From: Otis tarda
Taxonomy: Eukaryota > Chordata > Aves > Otidiformes > Otididae
Direction of reading: 5' to 3'
Assembly: GCA_026413225.1 (NCBI GenBank)
Contig: CM048552.1
Location: forward strand, 198,723,553-198,787,552
Length of the DNA: 64,000 nt
Below the pieces are notes generated by a model. The model was not told the origin of the DNA. It did not search any database and saw only the letters and a list, made by a program, of their open reading frames with translations. The translations under genes and the position numbers were made by a program. Shown here in pieces: positions 13,001 to 28,512 of the stretch; the stretch's first letter is position 1, and every line of letters starts with the position of its first letter.

Positions 13001-14449
13001 AGTAATGGGAAGAAGAGCTAGTGTGATGCCCAGAAATGTTTCACAGGCTATCTTTCATGAAAGTATCTTTTTACAACTAGCTCATTATAGTCCAGGAATC
13101 CATTAGTTATTTTAAGTCTTCCTACCTTCCTCAAACCTGCTGAAATTCACATATTGTTCACGGAGTCTCCTAACATTAATCAGCACTGCGAAGAAATGCC
13201 ATTCATAGTCCCATTCACACACTTCTCCATCTTACCTGGAAGGGCTGTTCTAAGCTATTTTGCTTCACATTTAAATACAAATGAAAGTTAAAATGTTTTA
13301 TTCAATGCATTGGATTTTACCACTGAGAAAGGACAAACTGTCATATATATTCAGGAGACATAACAATAAAAATTGATAAAGAAAGTGGGCATGTGAGGCC
13401 TACATGGTTTCATATTTCTAACTTTTTAAGCCAAGGAATCAGATCTGCCATTTTTCAGTAACCTTTTATTATTATTATTATTTCAAAACGTTCCATATCA
13501 GATCCCCAAGAAAAGTCCTCTCAGGAAGAACTACCAATTTACCTTTCCCCTTCAGTCAAAAGAGTTACTGAACAGAAAAGGGTACACAGTCCCACTCTCC
13601 ATCATGCTACCAAGGATAGGTGATGAAAAAAAGACATTTGTACTGATTTAATAGCTTTACGCTTTTCAGAATCACAGAATAGCTGAAATAGTTGGACCGG
13701 CTGAATAGCTAGACTAGCTGATTATCTAGTTCAAACTCCTACTCAAAGCAAGGTCACGTAGAGTGGGCTGCCTAACGCCACCCAGAATGCTATTGGCCAC
13801 CTTTGCAGCAAAGGCACATTGTTGGGTCATGTTCAGCCTGTTGTCCACTAGGACAATCTGTTGCCTCAGGTCTTTTTCTGTAAAATTGCTTTCCAGCCAT
13901 TTGGTCCTACCGTTGGGGTACGGAGTTACTCCGACCCAGTTTCAGGATTCAAACAGCTGTGAAGGACTCAAACAAAACCATAAAAACTCTCAAACAGCTG
14001 AGAAGTAGTGACTACTAAGTTAAAAATTATTGCATACCTGAGACTCTAAAATAAATATGTCCCCACCTATGCCTTAACTTTGGCACAACAGCAGTAGGTC
14101 AGGTGGCTCTTCAGGCATTAGGGTCATGAGCCCATGTTGAGCCCATGTCAACTCCCATAGGCTATAACAGGCATATTTACCACCAACTGCTAATATATGA
14201 ATATTGTTTCTACTGATGTCATGTTTTAAAGCTTAACATTCAGAACAATTTAACAGTTCCAAACACTGCTGCTGGAGCACATATGAGCAGATCAGTTATT
14301 CCAACAGCCGTTCTATTTGACCAGCTTGCCTCGAGAACTATAGTGCAGCAGATGACTTACCCTTTGAGCTTTGTCTTTTAACTCCTGATCTTGAGCTAAG
14401 AAAGCTTGCATCCTCTTTTGGATGTCTGTAAGTTTTTCAGGATTAATTC

Positions 14450-14489
<40 letters not shown>

Positions 14490-17400
14490 TAAGCAAGCTT
14501 TAATTATTAGAACATGCAAAAGTAAGCACCTATTAAGTTCTCAGGAGCACCTTCACATCTTTTGCATTGCTTTCATGTGCATAGAGCTGAAAAAGCTCAG
14601 AATGGAACCATATTAAGGATGAAGCATACACTCCTCAAACAAATAATATAGAAAAGACAAATGGGAGTTCAGACTTTTTATCCAGAGACAGTTTTCAGTG
14701 AAGGCGGTGAAACTTCTTCCAAAGTAAAGTCAAAATCAGGAGTAAAGAACTTCTTGACTTTATAGAAACACCGAGAAAAAAAATACAGAAGCAGCATAAT
14801 GAATTATAGTACTACTTTATACTGAGACAGTAGTCTTCATAACGAAATTCTCAGCATTTCTGAAAGCTTAAATAAGATCCACTGCCCTGGGAACACTGAA
14901 ATTTAAGTAGTTCTTTCTTACAGCCAGATGAGCAAAATAAAGGACATTGCGACTAAGTAGATTTAAGAACTCCTCAAGATATTGATCAGGTGAATAAAGA
15001 ACAGTGACTGTATTATAGAAAATGTCATTAAACCTAGCAAAAAGTTACACAAGTCCTCTCCCATACTCTGGATTTTTACATCTATTCCAGTGATAGCAAC
15101 ACTATTCCAGGTTTATTTGCCCAGATCTTATCTCCTTCTGGTTTTGATGTGCTAGTGTCACTCAGGTGCCTCATACAACCTACCAAACGTGGTAGGAGGG
15201 CAGCCCTCAAGTAGAGGTCAAAAAAGATGCACAATTACCAGATTTCTTAACCTGGTTCTTGCTGCTGTGTGCAATGTCATCCCGTATCATACAATAAAAC
15301 ATAGCCTTTGCTTTGAAGGAGGAAAAGAAAAAAAGTATCAAAATAATGCTTCTTCACATAGCACTATCTCAGTCTAGAAAACATGACTGATTAAAAAACA
15401 TTTTATAGTCACTTTCTGTAACATAAGCTACTATGATTATCAATTATTCTTAGTAAATATGAAAGTAGCAATCAAGCAAGGGGTTGAAGGGAATCACCAA
15501 AGAATACTTTCAATATATAAAGACATGAAGTTTTATCCCCTCACCATTTCAATTTCTAATCTCTGTCAGACACAGCCAGTGGAAGGCTGTAGCGAATACA
15601 AAAGCTATTTAGCTACAGATTTAGTGGAAGATCAAAAGCCGAGTTCCAGGTTCAAGCCAGCAAATAAATTACTCTGAAAATGTAAAGACATAAGAGAGAA
15701 AAGAAGAGTCATGAAAAATTCAGTGGGACACAAACTGACCAACAAGTCTTTGAAATGCAATGCAGGATGGAATGCACACAAGATATCAAAGACAAAATAA
15801 ATAGAGAGGAGGCTCTTCTAGATTTAATTCTATAAAGCAAGACTGAGAAGGTGACAATGAAAATATTCATGATCCTAAAAAAGGAAAAATGGTAGAACAG
15901 CAAAATAAAAGCAGTGGTTTGCTCAATATCAAATAGTATTAGAAGGTACAAACACAAAGTATAATACCTCACTGCAGGGGACAGACAGAAGGAAGAGTAA
16001 AAAGCCTGGCTACATGAAATGAACATGTTTACAACAACCTGACCTGAAACTCAGGAAGAAAGCCTAAAGTAGATTTGAAGACAAGTATAAAAATAGCACA
16101 AGTACACTGGAATAAAATAAGAATTACAAGTACAAAATGAGATACTAAAAGTAAAGAAGGGATAGCATGAATACAACAACAACAAAAATTAACATGAACA
16201 CCAGTAGTAAGACAGTCTAGAAGCACTGGATTGGTGTTAAGGTATGGGAAAGCTACTAAGAAACGACCTCAAGGCACCTGAATTGCCCAGTGCCTTTTTT
16301 CCCTTGTTTTCAGTCTAAGTGGCAGCTGCAATCGGACAGCTAACAGCTATAGCGCAGTCCAAGCTCACACCAGAATTGCAAATCAGGGGATAAAAGGTAC
16401 TTAGATAAATCAGTTGGGTCAAAAGAAATTTGCTCCACGGCAACTAGAGAGAAAGTCAAAGCACTCTGAATCATCGTTGCATCTATTCTTAAGAACTTAT
16501 CTGAGATAGATAAAAATCTATGAGACAGCACAGGTAAATATAGTGCGAAGGGGGGGAGGGGAAGGTAAGTCAAACGATTAACTTTTCTTTCTATTGAAAA
16601 AAGCAATTTGTAAGCATCTAAAGAAAACAAGCACACGCACAATGGCCAACATAGCTTAGTCAGAAGCAAAACAGAACTAATCACATTGATTATGCTTCAT
16701 GACAGGATTAGCAGGCTTCAAGAATGAAGAAGAAACAGCAGATGTCATATTTGATGTCAGTAAAGCATCTGGGAGTTGCACATTCTCGTAAGTGACAGAA
16801 ACATGGTCTACATTAAATATTTAAGTAAATGCAAAACTGGCCTTGGAGCTGTACTCAAAGAGTAGTCAAGACTGTCAACTACTCACTGTTGTCACTGTCA
16901 AACTCAAAATGCATACCAAGTTCCAATTCTCACCTAGGCCTGCTATCACTCATTATTTTCTATGACTTGATTATTGTAGGAATACAGGAGACAATACATC
17001 ATTGGGGCTCTAAGCATAAAGGACAATAATCTTGGACACAATGTAACAACATTTTGTTGACGGCACATAAATGTTAGCTTGAGTGATTTGGTTGAAACTT
17101 GCAAGAAAAGGGTTTGAAAAATACAGAAAACACAAGATACTTTACAGTTAAAAGTATGGCAGGATAACATGGGGTAAATCCAAGCAATGTCAACCAAGAA
17201 TCTGGTGCTCCAAGCACATTTTGAGGTTATGTGTTTGTTAATAAATGAATAAATTTGCAACACTGAATATTAAAAAGAGTTGTAATACTGGATTATCTCC
17301 TCTCCAACACTGTATCATGACAGCCGCTCACTGTCTCATGCTGTGCTTTCAAAAATAAGAAAGTTGGTCATTGTTAAATTGGATTTCAGTTTTAATGAGT

Positions 17401-20400
17401 TTGCATGTTCTTTCTTTCTGAGCAAATAGAACTCTTTACAATAATTATATACCTGTGACTATTTGGAGGGAGAGACAAACCTAAAATCTAAACACTTAAA
17501 TGAATTATTGTAATTTATAAGCTTGTCTGAATAGCTAAGAACCAGTGAACTAGAACCAACTATGCAAAGACTAGAAGGGGATTTTATGACATTGTCTGTC
17601 ATTTTAACTAGACTGTTTCCTTCTTTTCTTACCCTGTGAGTACAAATCTTTCATTTAAGGAGCAGTACAACTTTTTGAAACTGCTGTTTTGCCTAGCAGT
17701 TGCATAAATGGCCACACCTGACTGTGCCATGATACAAATACAAACTCAGCTTGCTTGGTCTTACAAACTGATCAGACAGCACTCTCCAAATTCCCTGGTC
17801 AGTATGCACTGTGCTTTCCTCTCATTTCCCCTGTTTTTAACACCAGAACACAAGCACTGCTTTAACTAGATACTCTCTCTTCCCCATTTTTGTTTAAATT
17901 TCACTTTGGAGAAAAAGTTCAACAACCACCAAAAAGATCCTGCTGCCACGATGTAGCAAAACAGCTTCCAAGCAGCAGCAGGTTTTGCTCTGTGCTCTCA
18001 GCCTGGAACGTGGCTCCCTATTGTTACAGGGGATGACCTGGAAGGCTGGAGAGAGGAGGAAGAGCTGGGACCTGAAGAAGACTGCTCAGAGTTGCCAGCC
18101 TCATTCATGTACAGGTGCATAACCACACCGGTTAGTGACAATTTCTTACTATCCTTCATTACACTAGAATTCAAAGAATATAGTATACTTAATTTTGAGC
18201 AGACCTGGAGGTCTCTAGTGTGTAAAATGACCTTTTAGCACATCTTCTTTTTCCTGTTCTTCAGTTAACTGATTAAGAAAGATCACAATAAACTGAAGAA
18301 ATAGTCTATTACTAAAGACAAGACAGGTAAGAGAAACAAGAATTATAGAAGATATTTAAAAATGGTATTTGCTTAATCTGCAAAATAAAAAAAGAGAAAG
18401 AGACAGCATGTTAATGTTCAATTACATTAAAAGTAGTTGTAAAAAGTAAGAGAATACATAGTTTTACATATGTTCTTAGCACGGGACAAAATAAATATTT
18501 CACTTAAATTACTTAAAAAGCTTATCAGACAACAAAAAAAAAACATAATAGCAGGAACTGTGGAGTATAGATGAGATCACTTGGGGAAATTGTGAAGCTA
18601 GACTTGTGAACTGGCAAGCTAGAAAAGCATCTGGTAAGAATCATTTGTGCAGCTGATCCTGCCTTTGGGAACAGGGTAACCTCTCAAGGTCTTTTCCTTC
18701 TACAACATTACCAAAAACTCCCTTACTTGTCCAGCTCCAGGCAACTCAAGCACTTTACTCCACCAGTATCATCATAGACTCATCACACCTTTTTTCTGTA
18801 AAAAAAAAAGGCTGAATAAGACAAGCCATTAATCACTTACTTGATTTCGCTGATAGGTACTTTCCTCTGTGCCAGCTGTTCCACCATGCCTTTTTCTTCT
18901 GAGGGAAGCAACACTAACAAAGCTTCACCACCTTCTTTGTATCTGGATCAGGGAAAAAAAAAAAAAAAAAAAAACACAGAAAAGAGACCTCAAGCAAGCA
19001 TGCAAAAAATACAATTTTTTGTTTATGTTTTCAATAACCAATGAGAATTTACATTTGCTTTCTTATAAGCAGCCTAAAGAGCAGACAAAAATTCTCACTT
19101 TACAAAGGGAAAAAAAAAAGGCAAACCAGTGAAGTGACCTGTCAATATCTGATTGACAGCTGATTTCAAAACTACACTTAAGAGCCCTAAATTTCTGGGA
19201 CTAAGACATAGATTTAGATCATCGGATCTTCTCTACACTAGATCAGAAATATTTCTGTAGTAATCAAATGGCACTTGATCAAAGCTTACAATAGAAGCTT
19301 TAGAAGATCTAGCTACTTGCATTCATCCTTTAGGCACCAATAGGCAAATCTTTACACCTGTTAAAAACTGATTCTCCCTTGCACATCCTGCAAGTGAAAG
19401 AAGGTAAAAGCTAGGAAAGGGTAAGTGCCTTGATCCCAAACAACTCCTACTTGCATGTTCAATAAAGGCTACTTTTCTAACACATCACAGAGGCATCATT
19501 GAAAGAAAAGCATAAAACCAGGAGTTCTTTCATTGATAGAAGCAGGTTTTCTTGGGGGGGGGGGCGGGGGCAAATCAGACTGATCCCATAAGAATATATC
19601 TAGTATTCACACTTCAATGCACTTAACAGCTGTATCAAATGTAGCTGACTTGGTAATTACTCAAGATACACAGTTGGCAAAGAAAAAAAAATTCTTCTAT
19701 TTTATTCTTGAAGCATCTTCATGTTCACTTTGTTTTTGTGTAAGAAAATGTCAGTTCCTACTTTTGGCAAACTCAGCAACTTGAGGACATTTACAGAGAA
19801 AGAAATACTCCACACCATTAGTAAACAAACAAGACGATGGGTTTAAGTCCTACTGACAAAGTAGTAATGATGAGTTAGCCTATCTGCACTATCTACATCC
19901 ATATCTAGTGTAACACGTGTATTATTAATTCATTCACAAATAGTTCTTAGAGTACAGATTGATAGGAAAATATTGCATAGAGTTCTCCATTATATAAAAA
20001 ACACCAATCAAACTAAATTTCAGAAATATGCCGTAATTGGACAGAATCGAACTCAGAGTCAACTGACGAGAGCATTGTGTAGGTCAAAGCAAAATAAGAG
20101 AGTGGTAAGTTACTATGTAAAGCAGCTCTAACTGCCAAGAGCTCCTCACAGGGAAGTCTCCAGGCAGCAGCAGATTTTAAGCCTATACATAGCTATGACT
20201 ACGAGTATTCCATTTATTTGAAACAGAAAATATTCATTGCATTATTTTTCAAGTGTCATTTTATATCAAATTATTTACTGCCTGAACAGGCCTTTAGTTT
20301 GGTTCCTACTCCAGCCATATTTGTCTCTTTTTCCTACACTGGTAACTTTTCATCCATCTTAAGCATATCTGGCTTGTGCTTTGTGTTTTCCATATGGAAA

Positions 20401-23400
20401 CTTAACTGTTTCTGCTATCTCTATTCCACTCAGTCTGTTGCCCTTTCAGAAGTCTTCAGCTTCTGCTACTCCATCATACATTCTCCTGTTGGGTCTTTAT
20501 GCCAATTGCATTCACTCTTCTCCATGAAGAGAACCATCAAGGGAAGGATTCTATATAAAAGGTATAAACTGTCAGCAGAAGGGTGGGAGATGTTACTGGT
20601 GTGTCTTTGGGTCAGAGACCACAGAAAACAAGACTATGCCAGGGTAGGTCACATATCTTTCCAATAAAAGCTCAGCAATGACAGAAGAAAACACCAGTGT
20701 TTGTGCACAGAAAAGGGGACATAAGTGCTTTTTAAGCAAGTATTAGTCAAGACTCCTTGGCTTAAGAGAGCTTTTAAGTTGGAGGCAAGAGAGTGTAGAA
20801 GGATGTTCTCAGGCACACCAAACAAGATTCATGCCATTAACTGACAAAAAATCATTTCAGATGGAACACAGGGAGCCCACATTTCTCCATGCATAAACAC
20901 TTACCACTTGGCAAAAACAGCACTGCAAAACTGTTTGAAAACTAGAAACACTATCTGTCACAGCATAGTAAGCAACGCAAGCAGCAACAAAACCTGCAGT
21001 TAAAACACTCCCACAAGCTTTTATTACAGCTCTCTGCTTTCATTTGACGAATTTGAAAAAAATCACAACAAAATGCTCTCAGATGAGTGTTTTTTTGCCC
21101 AATGCTATAGATGATCAGTTTGACTTTTAAAGATAATTTAAAAATACTTAACAAAACATTTTCATCATCAGATTTTAACCCTTACATCCTAGATTTTGAA
21201 ATCTTACATGGAAACCAAAAAAAGGAGAGTCTCCACCACATACCAATACTACGTAAATTTACTGATTTTATGAGGTTTGGTAAGAGTACCAAAAGAAACG
21301 GTGAGACATTTGGACTTTGTCCCAAACAATACTGCCTTAAGACTGCAGCTGAGGGAGACATGCTGTACAAAAACTATACTAACTTGACTGTAACCCACTT
21401 AATTAGTAGACCTAAAACGTTCTTAATGCAGAAATATCAGCTTGTAGAATTTTCCTTAAATAGAGTTCTAAAGCAAGTCATACGCTTGGTTTAAGTCAAT
21501 TGATTATCTTTACCAACAGCATAGGAAGACATAAGTCACTGCTGATCAAACATCTCATGAATGTTTGGGCCCTTTGTATAATAATTAAGGTTGGGAATAA
21601 CTTGCTTACATAGACCAAGTGCACCTTGTAAGAAGGTGTATATATTTTAATGCAGCCAAATTCCAGATGATATTTCCACAAAGTGGGTGCATATCGGACA
21701 CTGACACTGTTTCAACAAGCAATGAAATCCTGAAAAGCCACTGAGCCTTAGATGACTTTGCATTTTATGGCAAAAAATTGATGATTACTGTTCCAAGGCA
21801 GCTAATTATTCATCAAAAGAACCTGAGCTCTCAGAGCACTGTCAGAAAGAAAGATGAAAATATTCTCTTTAATCTACGCAAGGCTTGTATCAGACAGGAA
21901 GACAGAGATAATATTGCTGCCAATACTAGTCTCACCAGTTTAGAGTACAGAATAACACACAGCTATGCTCCTCTCTTCAAAACAGATGCTACAAAAGGAA
22001 AGGATTCCAAAATGAGCTACAAGAACAACTCAATATCTGGAAAGCATATCTATTTAGCCTCTTAACAAGAATCTTCCTCATTTGTCAAGATGACAAAAAG
22101 TCTTGATCACACTATATGAACACCTACACAGGATGATTTTTGCAGATTCCTTAAATCTAGTCAAAGGCATTAAGTGATTTGTGTAGCCTTGTTGCTTACG
22201 GCATTTCTTTTCCTGGAGTGTCTGACTTGGCATTCTTAAAACAATTGCATTATTATATTTATTTTATTCAGTGTGCAACACACTATGAAAGACCAGTGCC
22301 ATAAAAAACATGGAGTAAACACCCATTAAGTGTCAGAGAGTGCAGATATCCTCTCTGCAAGCCACAAACTGAAACTTTGGAATGATATAGTACAGGAAAT
22401 ATCATTTTACATTACTTTCACTTTTATAGCTTTTCCTCCATACCCACAAGGTTGCTCTCAAAACAGGATGCACGATCAGATGAGCCTTCAATCTGATCCT
22501 TGAAAGGTGTTATTGTGTTATTATTGCTATAAACATATATGCTGAGTCAGTCATCTTTCCAGAAAGTACAAATTCAGGAGATGTAATTCTAAAGGCATAT
22601 GCCACAAGTAATTCACAAAAAGAAAAGAAGCATTAATTCTGATTTCTATGGACAACAATTAATTCAAAGTTTAGATTAAATCTTTCTTAGCCTTTATACA
22701 GAGAAAACAGTACTACAACTAAGTTAAGAAACAATCACATAAGATAGACAAGGATGACACAGAGGTTTCCAAACACCTACATTTTCTCATTTTTGGCAAC
22801 TACTAAGGAAAAAAAAAAGCTACATTAAATATATTTTTCAGAGCTGATGTTTTCAGAAATTCCAAGGGACTGAAAGACATCTGGTAACTATTGATGCAGG
22901 GTAATGTTTTTCCTTACTTATTTTAGAAACATTCACTCTTTTAAATGCCAATATACTTGAAGTTAGGGAGGGATAGTCCTTGCCCATTTTTATATTGTAA
23001 CTGTGATTTAATTAATTAAAACAGACAGTTTAATATAAACACTGTTCTTCAGAGCTAAAAATTAAAATTAAATCATTACAGAATTGAGAAAGCTGAAAAA
23101 CAAAAAGTCTTAAGTATCATCTGGGAAGGTTTGCATCTGTTCAGTGATCCCAATGGGTGTTTAGTTAAAGAAAACAAAAATGTTAGCCTATTAGGAAAAA
23201 AAAAAAAAAAGTTTTATGTGGGCAGAGTATTCTCTTATTTCTCAAAAAAAAAAAAAAAAAAAGAACAACATAGTAATGTGTTAATAAGAAAACCATGGTC
23301 TTAAAGATAACCTCAAAAACAGAGGTTGTAGTGGAAAATTGAAGTTTTCAATAGTATTTTTTCCCTCTTTCACACTAAAATCTTCTATACTGGCAAACTT

Positions 23401-26400
23401 ATGAAAGCTCAAGCTACTAAAAATTGGCATAAACAATAAAGAACACTTAGATTTTCCTGCTCAAATTTGTTTCCATTACAATGCCTAAAACATGGGGCAA
23501 AAGAACATCCCTCAGTATCCTAAGGGAATTAAGTTCTATACTAAAGCTAACAAAAGAACATTTCTGTTATTATTTTCAGCAGACAGACAGAAATCTTTAA
23601 AACTTTATAGATGATAAAGCAGCAAACAGTCAACCTTAGCTATAGAAATTCTTCAGCAGGAGGATCACTTCTTCTGTAGATGACAAGTTGTCCCCATTCT
23701 AGCTTACTGCAGCCTCCAAGTTGTCCATCATCACCAAAACCAAACAACAGTCCTAAAAGGCCAATCCACTCTGGTGATTTATTATTCACTAAGTATGCAC
23801 CCCAACTCTGCTGGAGAAAACTAAATTTAAAACCTCAAAGTAATCTAACTTTCTTAAACTGTGCAGTAATTGATATTACCTATCTTGTCATCTCCTCAAG
23901 GTGATCAAGAAACCAGAGCGGTGACTCATCTTTGCATTGCAATTTTAATAGTCTCTTAGCATACCAGGTACAATTCATTCCAATTTTATGGAAAATTGAA
24001 TCTTACTTCCAGAAAGTCTTTGGAAAAAAAAAAAAAAAAAATAAAATAAAATCATACTTCTAGCTCATTTCTGTCTTATTGCCTAGAGTCTGTTGGCTTC
24101 AATATGTACCTAAAATGCAACTAACTTCTCTGCAACTCAATCTTGACTTACAAGCAAGCAAGCTGTGACAAATCATCATTAGCACTATAAAGCAAAGTGT
24201 AGGAATGATATATTTGCAGTGAATGCAGATGAGAAAAAGAATGCCTACAATCAAGGGCAAGCACCAAAGGCTGGACAAGAAGGAACTGGGATAAATTATG
24301 TAGGACAACGTAGTGCTGGCTAATTAGAAATACAGAAAAATGGTTTAAAATGTCAATACCATTTTCCTAGCAAAAAAACGACAAAGAGTTGCCAAATAGA
24401 TTCTGTCATGATGAATAAACTATGCTCTTGATTTTAAGTGGTTTTATTTTATTTATTTTTTTTGTATGAAATTAAACTATCTTAAACTTCTGCTAAAAAA
24501 AATCACCCTGAGCCAACAGCTAGTATCAAGCATGGAGGAACTAATAACATGGCAACAATTCAGTGAGGACAGGATGACAAAAATGACAGGATGATGCTTT
24601 TTCCGCAGGCCAAACAGACACTCAATTTTTGCTAATCTTAACCTATTCTCGATAAGATCCAACCAAAGGCTCCATAAACCCCTAGCTAATAAAGCAAATA
24701 ATATTACCACTATCACAAAAGGCAACAGATCAAAACACAGTGGTTATTAATCAGTTCCACCTTGCCATGCAGCTAGAGCGGAGCTTATTCTGACTACATT
24801 CAGAGTAATTTTACATCCTTGCCACAAGCATCATAACATATAGTTCAGTCAAATGTACCATATTTTAACTGTCAGTGACATACGAGTCACGGTGATACCA
24901 GAGTAGGAACGGGAGCCATCTGATTGATGGTCATCAGGCACCAGTGGTCTACTGTAGGGCAAATATCCAGTAGGAAGGAAGAAAAAAAAAAAAAAAAAGT
25001 AAAGCAATGGAAAGAGAACTGTACAGATAGCCTGTGTGGATGTGCAGACCTTACAGGAAATGTTATACAGGTTGTCTTGAACAGATGTATTGCAACATGT
25101 TTCCCTAACATTTGTGTTTCAGAAGATATAAGTTGATGCCAAATTTCAAGAGAGTTAAAGGCAGTATTTCTGCTTTGTTTGGCAAGCAAAAATAATCTAT
25201 TTTTAAAACTGGCAAAGGAGGAAATGGAGATGATGAGATAATTGTAAAATTTGGAGGAGGATATAAAGATACTTGCATTACAGTTTCCTGAATTTGAGCA
25301 TTTCCCATTGCAGAAAACTCAATATAAAGGAGGTGATAATGTTTTTGAAGATATTTACCACACATGAACATGCAAGGAACCATAAGTATATAATTTTTAT
25401 ACTTTGGAGATCACACATCTACCATCATATTAAAAAAAAAAATGTGTCTTGTGAGGTTTTTTCAGTCTGTAACTTAAATGGAACTTTATCAAGTTGTCTT
25501 GATTAAAGATCTAATTTTAGCCTAACTGGGCCAGGATGGATAGTATCAACATACGCTGTCATTTCATCTGTCAAAATACACAGAAGGAAGTAAGGTATCA
25601 CTGTAAAACTTGTGAGCTTAAATCAAAGCCCATTCCTAAAAAGCCTTGCATTCCAAGCCAACAAGCTACCTTCACCTACATTAGGTTTGCAGAAACTCTC
25701 CACAGTAGATCCCTTCAGAGAAAGGAAATCAGGCATCAAGGAACCCAAATCAACTTTCTCGACTGTCTCTTTCTCACCCAGATCAAGTTTGCTAGAGACT
25801 CACCAGAAGTAAGCAAAAGACTACTTTCCTTAAAACATTAAGGCCAATAAGTTAAGTATTTGAAACAGCATCAAAATCAAGCCCACCAAATTTGTCTGGT
25901 TTTGCTCATGTGTTACGATACAGTCTATGTATTTTCACTCTTCTTCCACTGGACCCTTTGTTCATCATACATGGTTGCCAAACTATTAACAAAGAACTAT
26001 TTAATAGTTACTTTCACTGTGAAGTCAAGTTATTGACAATGTAAGGTGATCATTTATTCACTGTGCACCATTCGCACCCTTCTCAGAACATAAATACTCT
26101 GGAGCACTTGATTTTGCAACAATAATGTTCTTTAAACCTTTGCATACAATTTTGGTTTCCATAAAGAATCCAGAACAACATCGTGCCATCACGTGGAATA
26201 ACTGACAAGCAAAATCCAAAAAGCAGCACAGATCCCCACTTCTAGAGCAAAGACTTAACCCTGTAAAGACTGAAAGCATATGCCAGTGAAATGATATAGG
26301 AATTTGTTAACGTACACAGTATTGCAATTGAGATGTGAGGACAATGGAAAAAAAAAAAAACAAAAACCTCGCATAGTACAGCTCTTCATCTGATGTAAGA

Positions 26401-28479
26401 AGTACTTGAAGAGAGAATCACCATCTGAGTATGCAAATACACACCTAGTTTTTGGAAGCTAGGTTACAAGTAGTGACTTCCCAATCTAGAGGTTACCTAA
26501 AAACCTAACAATCATGCTTAATATAATACAGACTAGAAAAAAGTTAGTGAGTCATGTTCTATTATTTCTAGCATGTAATTCATATGTTATTTTGAAATTA
26601 TTTTTAATTCCTTGATAAAATAACTACAGTACTGAAGGAAAGAGCGTTTCATTTGTCTGTGTTGCACTCTTTATGTGTAAAGGAACAATATCAGACATCT
26701 ATAAGAATACATCCAAAATATATAAGAGTGGACAGGTTTATTCTGAGAAGACCTATTTCAATCTGATATGCATATGAATAAATCTGTTCACCCACACACT
26801 ATCCTTCAACAAAGAGAAACTAATATCCATATCTACCCCTAAGGCCTTTCACAGAAATACAATAATTCATAGTTTTGTTTTAAAATTCAGCTATTAAATC
26901 CAATTATATAAGCTACCATTTTTAAACTTATTTCTTAAACAAAGTAACAGCTTTAGGGCTCTCATATCAGGCTCAATTCAGGCAAAACTTTATTTCCAAT
27001 TATACTACTCTCTGGGCCTTCCAGCATGATGAGAACGTGAAATCTAAGCTTCCAACCAAGAAAACATTATTTCTCCAAGCCTAGGAGCAAGAAGAGTTTT
27101 ATCTACTGTTTATCATATGTTCTACACTGCTGGGTTTCTTCCCCTAACATGTTAACTTGTTATTCTATTTTTTAAGCAACAAATGAGCACAGAAAACAAA
27201 TGCATGAATATCATCTATGTGATCAACGGTCTCTCTTTTATCAAGTATTTTTATTTAAAACAACAAATCTTTAACACGAGATGTGTGTGCACTGCTAACT
27301 GAAACTGTGCTGTATCATCTACAGCAAGTCCTACCAAAGCAGCCCAACAAAAAATACAATAGCTGAGCAAACACTGCAGACAGCCCACGTTCACTACTGC
27401 TTCCATGATTCAGCCAGGTAGAAGAGCTCCTTCCCATGGGTTGTGAAAAACCCAGCATACCACAGATCATTTAAAACAAAAATAAATAAAAAGCAAACTG
27501 GCTTCATTTCTTGGTTTTGCTTTAGCTCACTTCTTATGCTAAGTTTGCTCCTGTTTCTCCATTGCACAGACCTTAGATCAGTATACTCCCAAAATTAAAA
27601 GTAAATATTGCTACGAAGTCAGAGATTGCTTCAGGGTTTATGTTGGGTTCCGTTTTGTTTTCCTCTGATCACTTAATATCCTTTTTCCTTCTCCTGTCTG
27701 GACAGTAGCCCATTTATATCTATCGTCAAGTTCGAGAACCACGTAACTGGGTTTTATTCATATCACAAAACCATAATCCCCTTCATTCAGTCGTACTGGC
27801 GAGGTGTCCTTGTTTGCAGACAGCTTTAGTCACAAGAAATAATGGACAAGAATAGGCAATGGCTCACCAACCTTATCATGCTAGTCTCAGAATAAATCAA
27901 ATTCAAAAGGCCTTGGGAGGTTGTTGAGTCCCCCAGCCTAGACTGTAAGCAACGCATTTTCCACAGCAGCTGCGTCCACTCTACTGTGTTAAAATACATG
28001 TGCTTATTTATTTTTTATCACAGCTTACAGGATGGCTTCATGCCAGAAGGTAACAACCTCAGCCACTTAATATTTCAGTATATTGGAACACTATGAAGAG
28101 GATGCCATTATGAAGAGAATCCTAATGGATAACATGGTGCCAGTCAGTACGACTGCAGCATCACAGGTTGTCACAAATGTGACAGTGTTTAATTAATTTA
28201 ACAAGTTCAATGTGAATTGCAAGTAAATATGTGGTGTCTACAATTTATCAGAAACTCCAGTGGCAGTTAGAATGATCGCTTGACTGTATTATAATATGAG
28301 ATGGTCTAAATACTGCATTTATTTTTCCAGAAGCGTCAGTAAAAGTGACATTTCAGTGGGCCTTAATCATAAAAAAATAATCAAACAAGGAGCTGCCATC
28401 TTGACTGTACTGTTTATTCAGGACCCAAGACATGTATCCCTGGGATATATGTCCCAATCGTGGGGGGGGGAACACCCAC

Positions 28480-28512
<33 letters not shown>

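Larger units (their letters stand above)
1023..14360 (-). other. DDX10 intron 11
   Basis: A 13.3 kb intron that carries the ERVL-like provirus (1974-8270), a CR1 3' fragment on the + strand (8571-9211) and an older CR1 fragment (13665-13925). The stretches 1023-1968 and 9212-13664 show only AT-rich sequence with A and T homopolymers (for example around 9546 and 12679-12715). Confidence 0.85.

Noticed and set aside
20218..20667. A 149-codon + strand frame in intron 9
   Set aside because: It has a hydrophobic, aromatic-rich composition typical of T-rich intron sequence. No splice context or family is seen.
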